From the NCBI GenBank assembly GCA_035762175.1, contig DASTPP010000031.1:22581-86580 (forward strand): a DNA stretch of 64,000 bases. The letters are read 5' to 3'. Below are positions 44,801 to 52,314 of the stretch, one piece after another (within the stretch, counting starts at the first letter, position 1; each line of letters begins with the position of its first letter). The translations under genes were made by a program, and so were the position numbers. Source of the stretch: DASTPP01 sp035762175. GTDB taxonomy: Bacteria; Myxococcota_A; Polyangia; Polyangiales; Polyangiaceae. The notes beneath the pieces are model-generated. The model ran no database searches and had not been told where the DNA came from. It saw only the letters and a program-made list of their open reading frames with translations.

Positions 44801-47800
44801 AGCGAGATGCCCTTGGGCGAGAGGGCGAAGCCTTCGATCGAGAAGCCCACGCCGTCCTCGGAGAGCTGCGTGTACTCGACCTCGAAGACGGCGCCGGGGG
44901 CCTGCACCAGGCTATAATTGTGGCCCTTCGTGGCGAGGGTGAAGAAGTGATAGCGACCCGGAATCGGGTTATTTTTCCGATCTTTAGCGGGGGCCCCACG
45001 AAACGTCCAATGGAGCCCGAGAAACTCGGAGTTTTGCCCCAGATCGAGGGTTTCAGTCTTTGCAAGGACGTCGAGGCCGAAGTCATGGTCCACCTTGAAC
45101 GCGAAGGTCTCCCAGTTGAACTCGAGGGGCACCCCTGTCTCGAGTCGCATCGTCCCGATGTTGACGTTGAGCCCGAGGTCGACGTGAATGATCTGCTCGT
45201 CGAGGCGAACCTCGAAGCTGGTCCGGCCCTTGTCGATCTCGAGAACCTGCGACTCCGCGCCCGAACCCCCTCGCAGAAAGGGGAGCGCGTCCGGGTTTAC
45301 GATAACGTCCACGTCCCAGTCGGCGTCCCGGAGCGAGATCGGGTCGTAGGGCGTCGGCTGCGCCAGCGTGTCGGTGTTCGACCAGTCGAAGACGGGCAGG
45401 GGGCTCGCGAGCTGCCGGAAGAACTTGGGCAGGCCGCCCTGGTCGAGGTCCCAGTCGAGCAAGACGAGGGTGGCCCGCGTTTCCGCCTTGGCGCTCAGCG
45501 TCAAGAGCGGCTGGTCCGACTCGCCGCTATGAATTTCGCGCTCGTCGTCGCGCTCCCAAGCGAAGTTGCTCCGCGCGGTAAGCTCGGAGCCTTGCTCGAA
45601 GGTGAGGGCGAGGGCAAGGTTGCTGACTGGCCGGCCGCCGGCGCCGAGCAAGAGGCTCAGGCGCACGTTGTCGGGCGTGACGATCTGCAGGCCGGGCAGC
45701 CGCAGGGTGCGCGCGGCCCCCTCGACGGCCCAGTCGAAGCGCAGCTCTTTGATCGGGTCGCCGATCAGAACACGTAGGGTGATCTCGTGCGTCGCGGGCT
45801 GGCTGCTGTCGGTCAGGTTCGGGGCGAGTTGGCCGAACCAGTAGTTGATGCGAGACTCGCTAATAGCGATCGCGACGCTCTCACGGCTCACATGGACGTG
45901 CTTGAGCCCCAGGTCGCTGATGGCTTGCCTGTTGGACTCGGAGCGCTTCAGGAAGGACCGGTCGGTCTGCAGCGCGCCGTCCTCGAAGACGATGCGCATG
46001 TCGCCAGAGATGGCGCCGCCCGGAATCACCCCTCCGGTCAGGCGGAATCTCATCACCTCCAGGAGGGAGTTCGCGAACAACGCCTTCCAGTCGCCGTACG
46101 AGCTGCCCTCGTACAAAAACTCCAGCGCGAAGGTGCCCTGCTCGAGGACGATGCCCGACCCCCCGAGAGGCAGCGGCTGGCCGACGCCCAAGGCCAACCG
46201 GTGGAACGTGGACCCGTCCGCGCGGGCCTCGCCCAGCACCAATTCGGCCAGGTCGAGTTTGCTGCTGCCATTGATTTGAATGCCCTGAAAGCCGAATTTC
46301 GTGCCCTTGCCGCCCCCGAAGCGTACGCTAAGGGTATCTACCTGTGCATTCACCCGAACCGGGCCCGCCTCCACGTTCAACGCAGCGCGGCCCGAAATCT
46401 CGAACAGGGGCGGAGCGTCGGGTCGTTTCTCTATGTGGACGCGGTCCACGTCGAGCGCGAGGACCTCTCCGATGGCTAGGTGAAGGAGGTAGCCGGGCGG
46501 TGGGGGCAGCGGAACCGTGGGATCGGCGGGGTTTGGCGGAACGGTGATAGAATGCGGCTGCCCGATGGTGGCCGAGAGAGAGCCATCGTCGGCCAGCGAG
46601 AGCTCTACCCCGACCCGCTTCTTGAACCAAGGGAGGAAAAGATCTCCCGCAATGGCCCCCGACACGAGCTGGCTGTCGACGAACATCAAATTCAGCGACT
46701 TGAGCCCGCCCTGGAAGCCTATTAGCTCCCCATGCACGTCGCCCGTGAAATGATCGCCGTCCCACTCCAACCGTAGCTCTTCGAGCTCGACGCCGCCCGA
46801 AAAGCCCCCCGTGCCGATGTAGCAATTCCGGAATAGAACCGTGGGAGGCAGCGTGGCGATGCGCGGCAGATGGACCCGCGCACTGCTAATGTACACCCCG
46901 GTAAAGCCCGGCGGAGGCGCCAACTCCAGCTCGTCGTCCGGCGGCTCGTCGGGCGCGAGCCAACGCACCGTGCCTGACTCCAACACCACGCCTGAGGAAG
47001 CGATCTGGCAAAGTGGGAGGGTCGCCTCGATCTGCTGCTGAAGCACGATCCCGTCTGGTCCGGCGGAGAGGGTCACGCTTCCTAGGGCGACCTCCGTCAC
47101 CTCCTTGGAGGGGTCGGGTTCGGTGAGCGAAAGCATGGGCTGCAGAAGCTGGCGGTCTACTTGCAGCGACAGCGGTACGTCCCGCAACGTCGCGGACGGC
47201 TCGGGGCCCACCACCAGCTCAGCGTCGATGTAGCTCCATGCGTCGTCCGAAGCGGGCCCTATCACTAGCGCCACCGCGTTCAACCCCGGCGGGCGCAGCC
47301 GAATGGGGGCGGGTAGCGCCAGGCGCAGCAACAGCACCAGGCCGCTCGCCGTCTCGTAGCCGGTGGCGTCGGTAAAGAAGAGCTGATCGAACACTGAGTC
47401 CAGTTCCCCGCCCGGCAGCAGCCCAGCCAGAGGGAACTCATCGCGCGAAATGAGTTCGGACAGGGGCGTAATGGAACGACCAGCAAGATCGAGTGCCATG
47501 GGAGCTCCGAAGGCTAAGCCCAAGCGCGGGAACACCGCGCCAAACGTCTGCATCAGGGCCGCGAAATGCAGGCCTTGCACCCGAGGGGCTAGGCTGCGCT
47601 CAGTGCCCCCTATCGGCGTGAGATCCTGCTCCTTCTGGGTCAGCCGCCCGTCGGGCGGGACGCCCAGCGTCCTCAACACTTCCTCGTACGGCTGCCCTGC
47701 CCACCGAGCTGGATCTGCCGCGATGGCCGCCTGCACTTGGTTCCAAAGCACCCAAGGAGACTTTCGGGTCTTCGTCTCCTCGGTGAGCACCCACGTCTGG

Positions 47801-49848
47801 GCGGTCTCGTCCCAGCTCGGGTCGTCTTCAATTCCAGAATTGTATGACATATAAGCAAAAGCCGGGGACGAGGCCATTTCCGGATACATCCGGGTAAGTC
47901 GACGCAGCAATTCTCCGTATTGCAGCCGCACCAAGATAGATACATACCCCGAGGCGAAGCGGAAGCTCCAAACCTTGGTGGTGGGGTCCTGCTTCACGTC
48001 GATGATCGCGCCGACCTCGCTGCGTGATGGGGCAACGACCCCTGCAGTCTGCATGGCCGTGACCGCACGGTCGTAGGCCACGTTGTGACCATTCATTACG
48101 TTGGTGAAGTGTCCCTTGTGGATCGGCTCGTTGTCATCGCCGCCGACCCCCGCGTGGCTGTTCATGATGTCAAGGCCCCAAAACGACCAGAGAAGGCGAA
48201 CGCGGATGAGGGTCCTGATTTGTGATGCCCCGCCGGCTTCAAAGGTTCCCGGGGCCCAGTGCGACAACCAATGAGATGGTATGATTGAAGCGAGCGGCCG
48301 GTACGTCGCGGTTGCCGGCCCCAAGGCCCCAAAGTCCAAAGCGGCGATGCGGCCTTCCATGATCCACAGAAGGATTGCTTCGCCCGCGCGGACGCTCACG
48401 GCGGGCTTGGGCGAAGCGAAGTTGAGCCGCTGCAGCCCGGTGAACGTACTAATCAGGTCAGATTCGGAGAATCTTACCCAAGGTCGGCGGCTGCCCCGGA
48501 ATACCTCCGAGGCCGATGGCCATGTCGTCGGTCGGAGCTTGTCTTCGTAATTTTTCAACTGCAACGTCGCCGCTTCCTTCGTTTTGCTTGAGTTTGCCAG
48601 GGCGTGACACAGTTTAGCCATTCGGCTGCTGTATGCGACCACCGCGGCGGCGTCGTCTGGGGCCGGGGGCGGGGGCCGGAGCGAGGCGTGGGCGGGCCGG
48701 GTGAGCGCGGCGAAATCAAATTGTACCTCGCCGGGAACCGCGCCGGCGGTGGTTCCCGTCGTGTCGCTGACCTGGAGGTCTCCACTGACAAAGCGTATGG
48801 TAACGCTCGGTGCGGGCCCGACCGGCCCGTCGGACGGGGGCGCCTGCGCCAGGGTCAACGCGCCGTTCAACGGAAGGGGGCGCTCCTGCAACACGGCGCC
48901 ACTAGCGCCAAGCACCTGGACGCCCTGCCCGGCGAATGTGCCAAAGTTATACGGCGTTGACGCGTTCGACGTGAGCGATAGTTGGGCCGAAAAAAAGCGA
49001 AATGCGGCCGCCCCGGCCGGGAGTACGGCGTCGGCCAGCGGACACCCAGCCTCCGCATCGATCATCTGCGCGCGCAGGCTGTGGAGGCCGAGATGTGCGT
49101 TCATGAGCGGGTACTGCGGATGAGCCGGGTCCAGATCGTGGGTGCCGGCTGCCGCCGCCGTCACGGCCGCCTGGGCCCCGTCATCAACGCCGCCGACACT
49201 CGCCATTGCGACCCAGAGCGAGGCTTCGCCGCTGGTGCGATCGTGGATGAACTCCGGCATGGCGAGGGTAGAAACCACCGCGTCGTCAGCGGCGGGGTCC
49301 GTAGGGTGGATTTTTACGCCGTACTCGTATTTCCCTTGGAGAAACTGGGAGACGGCGTACCTGTTCCAACGTGAGTCGCTTGGTGCCACCTTCGATTTCG
49401 GGTTAAGAAATATATTTCTTTTGTATTTCTGCAAGAGCGATGTCTCGAAGAATTTCCACGGCAAATGCACGGGCCACAACCACACCGTTGCCAGCGGAAG
49501 CCGCAGCGCACCAACTTCTACCAACGCCTTAGCGTTGACCTTCGGGTCAGCTTTCAGTATTAGCATGCCCGTGGTCGGCCATTGTTTCCACCCCTCCTCG
49601 TCGACGGCGAACGGCGGGGTCGCGGCCGGATCAGGCGCGGCCGGCCCCGCTGGATCAGGTATGAACTGGAGCGTCCCGGCGAACATCGGCGTGACCCGCA
49701 GGTTGTCGCCCGTCGGTTCGGCGACGCGGAACCGAAGATGCAATCGATCGGGGAGCGCAGAGCCGCCGCCCTGAACCGTGATGCTGCCCAGCACGATCCG
49801 ATCCTGATCTTCCCGGCGCACCGGAAATCGGAGAAGCTTGCGACTCAT
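35884..49848 (-). CDS. Giant 4,654-residue protein of unknown function (first gene of the giant pair)
   Basis: One intact frame of about 14 kb. The ATG at 49848 follows GAGGG by about 6 bases. No signal peptide or membrane helix is visible. Residues 900-2400 are a very long series of amphipathic beta-strands with a recurring pattern such as VSGAIAGDLFLPWF and PGGAISGDMRIVFEDG, ending in basic/aromatic strands (KIKIWRVKITKTWRFSFML). Residues about 2400-2490 are a low-complexity hinge of RPGEALSAL repeats. FN3-like stretches follow near 2880-3030 (YLYSITPVDFAGNAG). Residues 4136-4620 hold about eight degenerate 70-residue repeats. The first roughly 1,300 codons are less GC-rich than the rest. 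I know no function; a large cytoplasmic or non-classically exported scaffold or groove-like protein is a guess. Confidence 0.88.
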   Translation of the reverse strand: MSRKLLRFPVRREDQDRIVLGSITVQGGGSALPDRLHLRFRVAEPTGDNLRVTPMFAGTLQFIPDPAGPAAPDPAATPPFAVDEEGWKQWPTTGMLILKADPKVNAKALVEVGALRLPLATVWLWPVHLPWKFFETSLLQKYKRNIFLNPKSKVAPSDSRWNRYAVSQFLQGKYEYGVKIHPTDPAADDAVVSTLAMPEFIHDRTSGEASLWVAMASVGGVDDGAQAAVTAAAAGTHDLDPAHPQYPLMNAHLGLHSLRAQMIDAEAGCPLADAVLPAGAAAFRFFSAQLSLTSNASTPYNFGTFAGQGVQVLGASGAVLQERPLPLNGALTLAQAPPSDGPVGPAPSVTIRFVSGDLQVSDTTGTTAGAVPGEVQFDFAALTRPAHASLRPPPPAPDDAAAVVAYSSRMAKLCHALANSSKTKEAATLQLKNYEDKLRPTTWPSASEVFRGSRRPWVRFSESDLISTFTGLQRLNFASPKPAVSVRAGEAILLWIMEGRIAALDFGALGPATATYRPLASIIPSHWLSHWAPGTFEAGGASQIRTLIRVRLLWSFWGLDIMNSHAGVGGDDNEPIHKGHFTNVMNGHNVAYDRAVTAMQTAGVVAPSRSEVGAIIDVKQDPTTKVWSFRFASGYVSILVRLQYGELLRRLTRMYPEMASSPAFAYMSYNSGIEDDPSWDETAQTWVLTEETKTRKSPWVLWNQVQAAIAADPARWAGQPYEEVLRTLGVPPDGRLTQKEQDLTPIGGTERSLAPRVQGLHFAALMQTFGAVFPRLGLAFGAPMALDLAGRSITPLSELISRDEFPLAGLLPGGELDSVFDQLFFTDATGYETASGLVLLLRLALPAPIRLRPPGLNAVALVIGPASDDAWSYIDAELVVGPEPSATLRDVPLSLQVDRQLLQPMLSLTEPDPSKEVTEVALGSVTLSAGPDGIVLQQQIEATLPLCQIASSGVVLESGTVRWLAPDEPPDDELELAPPPGFTGVYISSARVHLPRIATLPPTVLFRNCYIGTGGFSGGVELEELRLEWDGDHFTGDVHGELIGFQGGLKSLNLMFVDSQLVSGAIAGDLFLPWFKKRVGVELSLADDGSLSATIGQPHSITVPPNPADPTVPLPPPPGYLLHLAIGEVLALDVDRVHIEKRPDAPPLFEISGRAALNVEAGPVRVNAQVDTLSVRFGGGKGTKFGFQGIQINGSSKLDLAELVLGEARADGSTFHRLALGVGQPLPLGGSGIVLEQGTFALEFLYEGSSYGDWKALFANSLLEVMRFRLTGGVIPGGAISGDMRIVFEDGALQTDRSFLKRSESNRQAISDLGLKHVHVSRESVAIAISESRINYWFGQLAPNLTDSSQPATHEITLRVLIGDPIKELRFDWAVEGAARTLRLPGLQIVTPDNVRLSLLLGAGGRPVSNLALALTFEQGSELTARSNFAWERDDEREIHSGESDQPLLTLSAKAETRATLVLLDWDLDQGGLPKFFRQLASPLPVFDWSNTDTLAQPTPYDPISLRDADWDVDVIVNPDALPFLRGGSGAESQVLEIDKGRTSFEVRLDEQIIHVDLGLNVNIGTMRLETGVPLEFNWETFAFKVDHDFGLDVLAKTETLDLGQNSEFLGLHWTFRGAPAKDRKNNPIPGRYHFFTLATKGHNYSLVQAPGAVFEVEYTQLSEDGVGFSIEGFALSPKGISLTAEVIDRPSKLNGIDTEFRFADSRLVIVENKIIDFTLKGSGPLPPALVGDATADIALQFAQRDGKLTLVSGGAQLNGLKLIGPSGTRFQFSVQALGLKFVNEGKFHLYFTVTGSAQFVPLPGDLDGALALLGKIQIDLVECPLAGDVRVLAKHVRFFVELPKPKPFNFLGAFEMELRGVGFVPQAEVFDGDPAMLIAGQLKFAQGAGDAADSRSDLHKLYIGLPKKGSIVPRIHFANLPVNLNFGSAFRLNGVVDFVDGALEKGFTGEGSLAIEGLPTFVAAFAFLRVRRDETSPWVRAWFVYAEVRKVSFQIPVIPIFLREVGLGFGYRYTLASIKVADQANDVGKLLKELRTLSRTQGDLSKRDRWSVDLEDPGQDPRWTVAFRAMLSQTSASTSPLKYDEGAEKNLACLFLLDAVVALRSDLTFLMTARGWLFANYHDYVTDYKGMREKPVVSGFVLLSPRKKRFLAHVASNPGGQFGPHPQMPKLVERALANSQFSATLLIEPGLLHTELGWPNQLRWSDKLGPLQAEFRGGFIFRVSRDELVTGVSYLARASLDVKAEVSLGVVGVRVRAEVRVAYGGRFIGLLSFRDPLNSSAMYGGIGLEVMIRFSVEFWLKIKIWRVKITKTWRFSFMLEFTASIEFGVVGISPSGVGLRGRGHLAVAVMGRRFAISVKLGLNEGAVNKALDRTKRVLNLGLEAAEVEAIPGTTGTGGALAAARPARRLAGPARHTIAAPPRPGEAMSTPEALSRPGEALSALGAPPRPGEALSALEAPSKLDEALSMLEAPRAAGVPSAKAEARPAELGAAEVPAFQIPGYSVFVVRGATGEASYFVLMPAGERPDGSDEPGFLPVPPRDGLDVAADFTMTIPGGGSYTLEQYVPLAGANTGAWVARAPGAGGARTFSWSVDWGTTIAEGERHALDPQGGAADEDPTPREFVLREYLRNAFIVTETDVPGEPEAEPIVTPVRDPATLPGADLVEDERVHNPTEASFEAAVRGALEQFRGSPYFKRDPNSEYEQLLERAYREDTTVYSESGEGPEEDAVLGEQQAHELRGLVIHDLVSDLRDYAKAARGKTTPPPAPAGSIAFAMGLVFRVTGELPAWLNDAVGEAQRPKLSQRLSPEAPAPSGELAQVRTFNVRSADFASNPPRFERVQQLSDASTIALAWDLVWPEPPAGDLTPAQRDPDHHLVHYLVRRRPLAGNEREAVYTVKGADTLHREAGGVMKQLRRRFQLVDHFDETAEDLASLPVAGKSYLYSITPVDFAGNAGRPLSLVATRFPTDPPAVPVDGEATVHYLVSAATLDPGAALPPTADPPLVLPQAFTVRWTEPPASQGGPSIPIGTYWLVFRRETTLPIGSYGLDGSTQRPAETSLPTTNARPLPTDIKVQIFPSGPADARVAEVSIGELQLAGVLPEGGDPRWRPEAWRVYFQTRSLNEVPSSLAPLKVLLRVEANTGAPFDPLGTPSDRREERRPAELEWLPKPMRFPLLPPEDELATVGTVHVPMPVASGTSTPPLVFDPSLSNLRHGAHPAGLRCVRFRWNQGPSGNAGYPLDLNAGYQLLELDADAHTTETFGNKERLAEALRVLQDVQMIPADELALVPADTLAPSQWEAWYPSAVSRRREPAERAEGSEIPVGPWHSWRESILEWPAWPGLTGATEAGVRDEAYHPSLRAIVDALSATYHVELQATPAMQAQDLAAFLKATAPSSDPYGWGILQRFGLSAAFRLRTLDTGEIVTGSALLEAVDAALSAGDGVASKHLHIELLFQPGRAVELEGQEAKAGGLLALIQLSLRPAFKQVRFYGRVALEGRPGERVVLAITLPKDTSCSLVDQGDLATGQVELSAGPGGSTVRRSVLLPLGGRTTLLLRSTMLPLLSVALVGKDDSTTPLSVEPFEATDEQAAYFTIGTGALAAEFASTTTEGPRPPAEAAWTAFRRYAESLSSTDPAVPDDQKIRVPATKDELEPIVAECAAWLQRFFDHGPGDKKPIEQPWAERPWVATAYPRAGSPAHAAPDEGGRLTYDHLLEDPWAHAYRYYLRPYGRYDLLWQGLRQSPLLFTGTPRLDEATPETTGGGLDVVLERTRPVAKPLVLSSMRLDPPSTEASPAVPGATWEVIVAEHPEQTLASHNQTLARQLSFRQVAYTLLREFAYPRWLEKLDITLEPVPERYPPPPAALPPAPEHLDLGAPLADVDARTLDLPARIGPFQQGALALQWEGLPFYYEHRLLLIAQTARTVSPVNEIVQRDFEYRTPDPISEMESAIVAWAPPPPFGGGGGPIDVRGRAVHLTLRQLWDSLPADAQARWPGEAPDGTRRAPGWAPDLGVVYQIVELFSGNVEVQAEIYFDEQTGAFARRQFGKRFLVDVGALDAPEGGGTYSLAVAVQQITQQQLSRAYTGDELAGVEASTRAKIAFDGKLLSFVGVLTHADRDRLVVALDEADAPAIRSIHDGWYSQTAVSQAPAIPAELADVVDSPEPAELRLVWEGPMSEVEKTELLALPGDDEFKTALGRLASAVGGGEGVISIGAPLGPEHVPAALKPRLTLMLDAGGHAYTALRWAGNLDDADAGALTAWPRVQALSSAVAALLSAADEATFTVALPPPRPIPEELPPEIAERLEIAETELRWLGPAPADDERAALGALEGDEGFLAARAQLVAAIDAERAVPLGPVVERPTQDDLPESLAQLQLGATELTWALPAPTAAQREALLALPADRDFRAAVEALLAALDAGEVNTAPLAAFVPRPAQGELPAPLRARLLIGEGTLTWTSPAPNDAERSALVALVADDALIDALVTLVQQIDADRSVPMAPWPRRPRQADLPEWLDGQLDIAPTALTWRGRLHDPQWRAGLAALAGDEPFVAGVQQILSQIDAQTIEAPFAVAARPAPDALGGLADKLLLGRALLRFHGLMARSEVPVIQSLFARATDRRAVARLYQAAQSSGMRGRELRVRSRRGAAPPSTLHPILPKAL
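35990..37440 (-). repeat. About eight degenerate 70-residue repeats in the giant protein C-terminus
   Basis: Each repeat reads roughly LPxxLxxxLxIxxxxLxWxGxxxxxExxxLxALxxDxxFxxAxxxLxxxIDAxxxxPxxxRP. Clear examples are RLEIAETELRWLGPAP, QLQLGATELTWALPAP, RLLIGEGTLTWTSPAP and QLDIAPTALTWRGRLH, each followed by an acidic/hydrophobic helix and a Pro/Arg-rich link. The pattern suggests one strand-helix-helix unit per repeat. They are protein repeats: the DNA copies have diverged. Confidence 0.8.
42430..42605 (-). repeat. Hinge of tandem RPGEALSAL-type repeats in the giant gene
   Basis: Five copies of a roughly 13-residue unit (PRPGEALSALxAP with variants SKLDEALSMLEAP and RPGEAMSTPEAL) link the beta-rich N-terminal half to the C-terminal half. 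DNA copies are similar (GCGCTCAGCGCCTCGCCGGG recurs), so copy number may vary among strains. Confidence 0.75.
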
Positions 49849-51000
49849 GGCGACCCTCTCTCGTGCTAGCTGAGATGAGTTCGTGATTCGTGACTATGCA
49901 AGGTAAGGGTTTCGGCAAAGACAAGCCGGCGACCGATCCGAAGTCAGAAGCAGGGTAAAGCCGAGCCATGAAAGCAATTGGGTGTGCCGATACCAGCGCG
50001 CCGGTGTGCGCGGCCCACCTGGGAGCACGAGGCTCTTCGCGCTCGGACAAACAATGCAGGCACAGACTGGCCGTGAACCAACCTGCCAGGCAGTCCAATT
50101 AGCCTGGAACTGCAACGCTCAGGGCAGATGTACGCTCCATGAGTTCTGCCGCCATCGCACCCCTCGCGCCGCAACTGCCGCGGCTCTAACTCGAACGTTT
50201 TCGGAGTGTGGCAGAACGCCCCGGACCGGTCCACCCAAATTCATGCGTGTTCGTTTTCGAAGCAACCTTGTAACAAGTCAAGCCTTACATTTCTCTCGAA
50301 GATCGAATGGCTTCACGCGCTACGCGTCGCATCGACGGCGGAATGTTTGCTACCGAATCCGGTGCTCTTAGTAAGAAGCCGCCACCGCCCCCGCGGCCGC
50401 CCCATGACGCGCGTCAGACTCGGCCCACTCTGTCGCCGCCGAACGCCGCACGCCGCCACCCTCGCGCCGCGAAGAGCGCCGCGCCCCGGCCGCCGCGCTT
50501 TTTCGCCCGCAGGCGAGCCGGGGCGGCTGCCGGGCAGCCTTTCCCACGGGTGACGACGCTTGGACGTCTAGACTTCCCGCTCCGTGACGCCTCGCCGCTC
50601 GACCCCCCTTCGCGGGGGCGCGCGATTTCTCGGGTGAAACTACTTCGCGCAAATGCACGCAGCCGCAAACCGCGCCCTCGGCGCCGGCGCCCGCGCTCGC
50701 AGGGGCGCGCTTCGCGGAGAAATGCGCGCGCCGCCGGCTGGAGGGGCGAGCGAACCCCGCGAAATGCGGCCCGCGCGTCGCCGCCGGCGTGCGATCAGGC
50801 GCGATTCGCGCGCCGCGCCCGGCGCCTCGCCCGCGCGTCGCGCCCTCGCACGCGGGCCGCGCCCCCCCACGTGCGTCGCCTCATCGCACGCGGGCCGCGC
50901 CCTCCCCCGCGCGTCGCGCCCTCTCACGGGTGCCGCTCGCCCTCGCGGCGCCCTCTCTACGGCGGCGTGAGCGGCGCGGGCGGCGCGCTCGCCCCCGCGC
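49849..51000. other. Long upstream region of the giant-gene pair, no gene seen
   Basis: About 1.15 kb. The half next to the giant gene (49860-50390) is clearly less GC-rich than the genome, like the 5' part of that gene, and should carry its promoter; short frames there have no family features. The half from 50400 to 51000 is extremely GC-rich, with repeated CGCACGCGGGCCGCGCCC phrases near 50850-50920. Confidence 0.5.
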
Positions 51001-51651
51001 TCAGTGCGCGAGCGGGCCGTTGATGCCCTGAATGCGCTGCGTGCGGTCGGTGCGCTGCACCTTCACGTCGGTCGAGTTCACCCACGAGATGAGGCCGAAG
51101 CGCAAGACGTACGCGTTGTAGCCCATCGCGCCGAGCAGGCCCGCGGCGAGGCCCGCGCCGTGGCCGTCGGCGGAGACGACGACGAGCGGGGTGCCGTCGG
51201 TCGGCAGCGCGCGCAGCCCCTCGTCGGTGAGCAGCTGATCGAGTGGCACGTTGATGGCGTTCGGCAGGTGCGCGGCGCTGTACTCGAAGGGCGGGCGAAT
51301 ATCGACGACGGTGGTGGGCAGCCCCGCGTCGAGGCGTTGCTTCAGCTCGGAGGCGAACACCTCGCGCTCGGTGCCCGTCGCCTGCCCCCCGAAGAACTCT
51401 TGCCCCCGCCCGGCGACGAGCTGATAAATGCCGTATTGAATGTCGAGCGGGTTGCCCGGCTTGATCTTGGGGTCGAACTGGCCGTTGCCGCCCGCGTCGA
51501 GCTCGGGTGCGGCCTTCTCGGCCGGCTGCTCGCGGCAGCTCGGCTCGATCTTGCCTTCGATCTGGCTGGGGTCGTTGTCGGCTTCGTTGCAGCTCGGTAG
51601 CGCGCTGGCCCCGGCCGCGAGCAAGAACAGAACGGGTATGAGCTTTTTCAT
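51001..51651 (-). CDS. Rhodanese-like lipoprotein lacking the catalytic Cys
   Basis: 216 residues. The signal ends at ALPSC (Cys21), so it is a lipoprotein. A rhodanese domain spans about residues 95-190: TTVVDIRPPFEYSAAHLPNAINVPLDQLL, then the active-site loop VVVSADGHGAGLAAGLLGAMGY. In active sulfurtransferases this loop has VxYCxxGxRS; here the Cys position is Ala and the Tyr is Ser, so sulfur transfer is not expected. A binding or structural role outside the cytoplasm is more likely. GAGGGGG lies about 9 bases before the ATG at 51651. Confidence 0.87.
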   Translation of the reverse strand: MKKLIPVLFLLAAGASALPSCNEADNDPSQIEGKIEPSCREQPAEKAAPELDAGGNGQFDPKIKPGNPLDIQYGIYQLVAGRGQEFFGGQATGTEREVFASELKQRLDAGLPTTVVDIRPPFEYSAAHLPNAINVPLDQLLTDEGLRALPTDGTPLVVVSADGHGAGLAAGLLGAMGYNAYVLRFGLISWVNSTDVKVQRTDRTQRIQGINGPLAH

Positions 51652-52314
51652 GGCACAACCCCCTCGTTAGGTTGACCATTCATCATGTCGGAACTCACAC
51701 CCTGAGGTCAAGCGCCTCGGGGGTCGCGGGGGTACGCGCATGTGAGTGACGCGCGTCATACCCTCAAGGGTGAACACCCGGTCGGTGATCGCTGAACCCC
51801 GAAGGTCGGGCTCGCCTGGTTGGGCGCACGAAGACGGCGCTCGACGACAGAAGTTCAGAAGTCGGGGGCCGGCCGGGCTCAGACCGCTGCGCGCTCGGTC
51901 TCGCCTGGCATGCCGTCGCCAGCTCAGACCGCTGCGCGCTCGGTCTCGCCTGGCGTGCCGTCGCCAGCCTCGCCTGCAGGCTTGCGTTCCGGCCGGGCCT
52001 TGCGCAGGGTGGTGAAGAGTAGCGGGTCGTTCGCCACCATGTCTTCGCGCTTACGGAAGCCGAAGCGGCGAGACGATTCGAACGCCAGCCGCGCCCCGTT
52101 GGGCTCACCGTCGGAAGGGGCCCAGCCCGGCTGAGGCGACCCTTGTTCTTCGCGATCGAACGCCGTCTCCATGATGTCCGTCGGCCGGGGGGGCCGGGCG
52201 AGACCCGCGCGCCGGCTCTATACCCACCGCATCGGACGCCCGCTGCACCGGTTGCGTGTCGATGGCCGAGAAATCATCTTGGTCACGGCGACGGCGGAGA
52301 GCAGGCGCGCGGGC
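51652..52314. other. Intergenic region with a 45-bp tandem repeat and one weak small frame
   Basis: No secure gene. A 45-bp unit (CTCAGACCGCTGCGCGCTCG onward) occurs twice in tandem from about 51878 to 51967, nearly identical. A minus-strand frame of 82 codons at 51924-52172 (with RKREDMVANDPLLFTTLRK) looks protein-like but matches no family I know, and its end lies in the repeat. It is listed here rather than as a gene. Confidence 0.4.

Noticed and set aside
27731..49848. Giant genes as PKS/NRPS, Tc toxin or prophage tail genes
   Set aside because: No ketosynthase, adenylation, carrier or YD-repeat motifs, and no phage or toxin genes beside them.
51924..52172. 82-codon minus-strand frame as a gene
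   Set aside because: Some protein-like sequence, but the end lies in a 45-bp tandem repeat and no family or clear ribosome site supports it.
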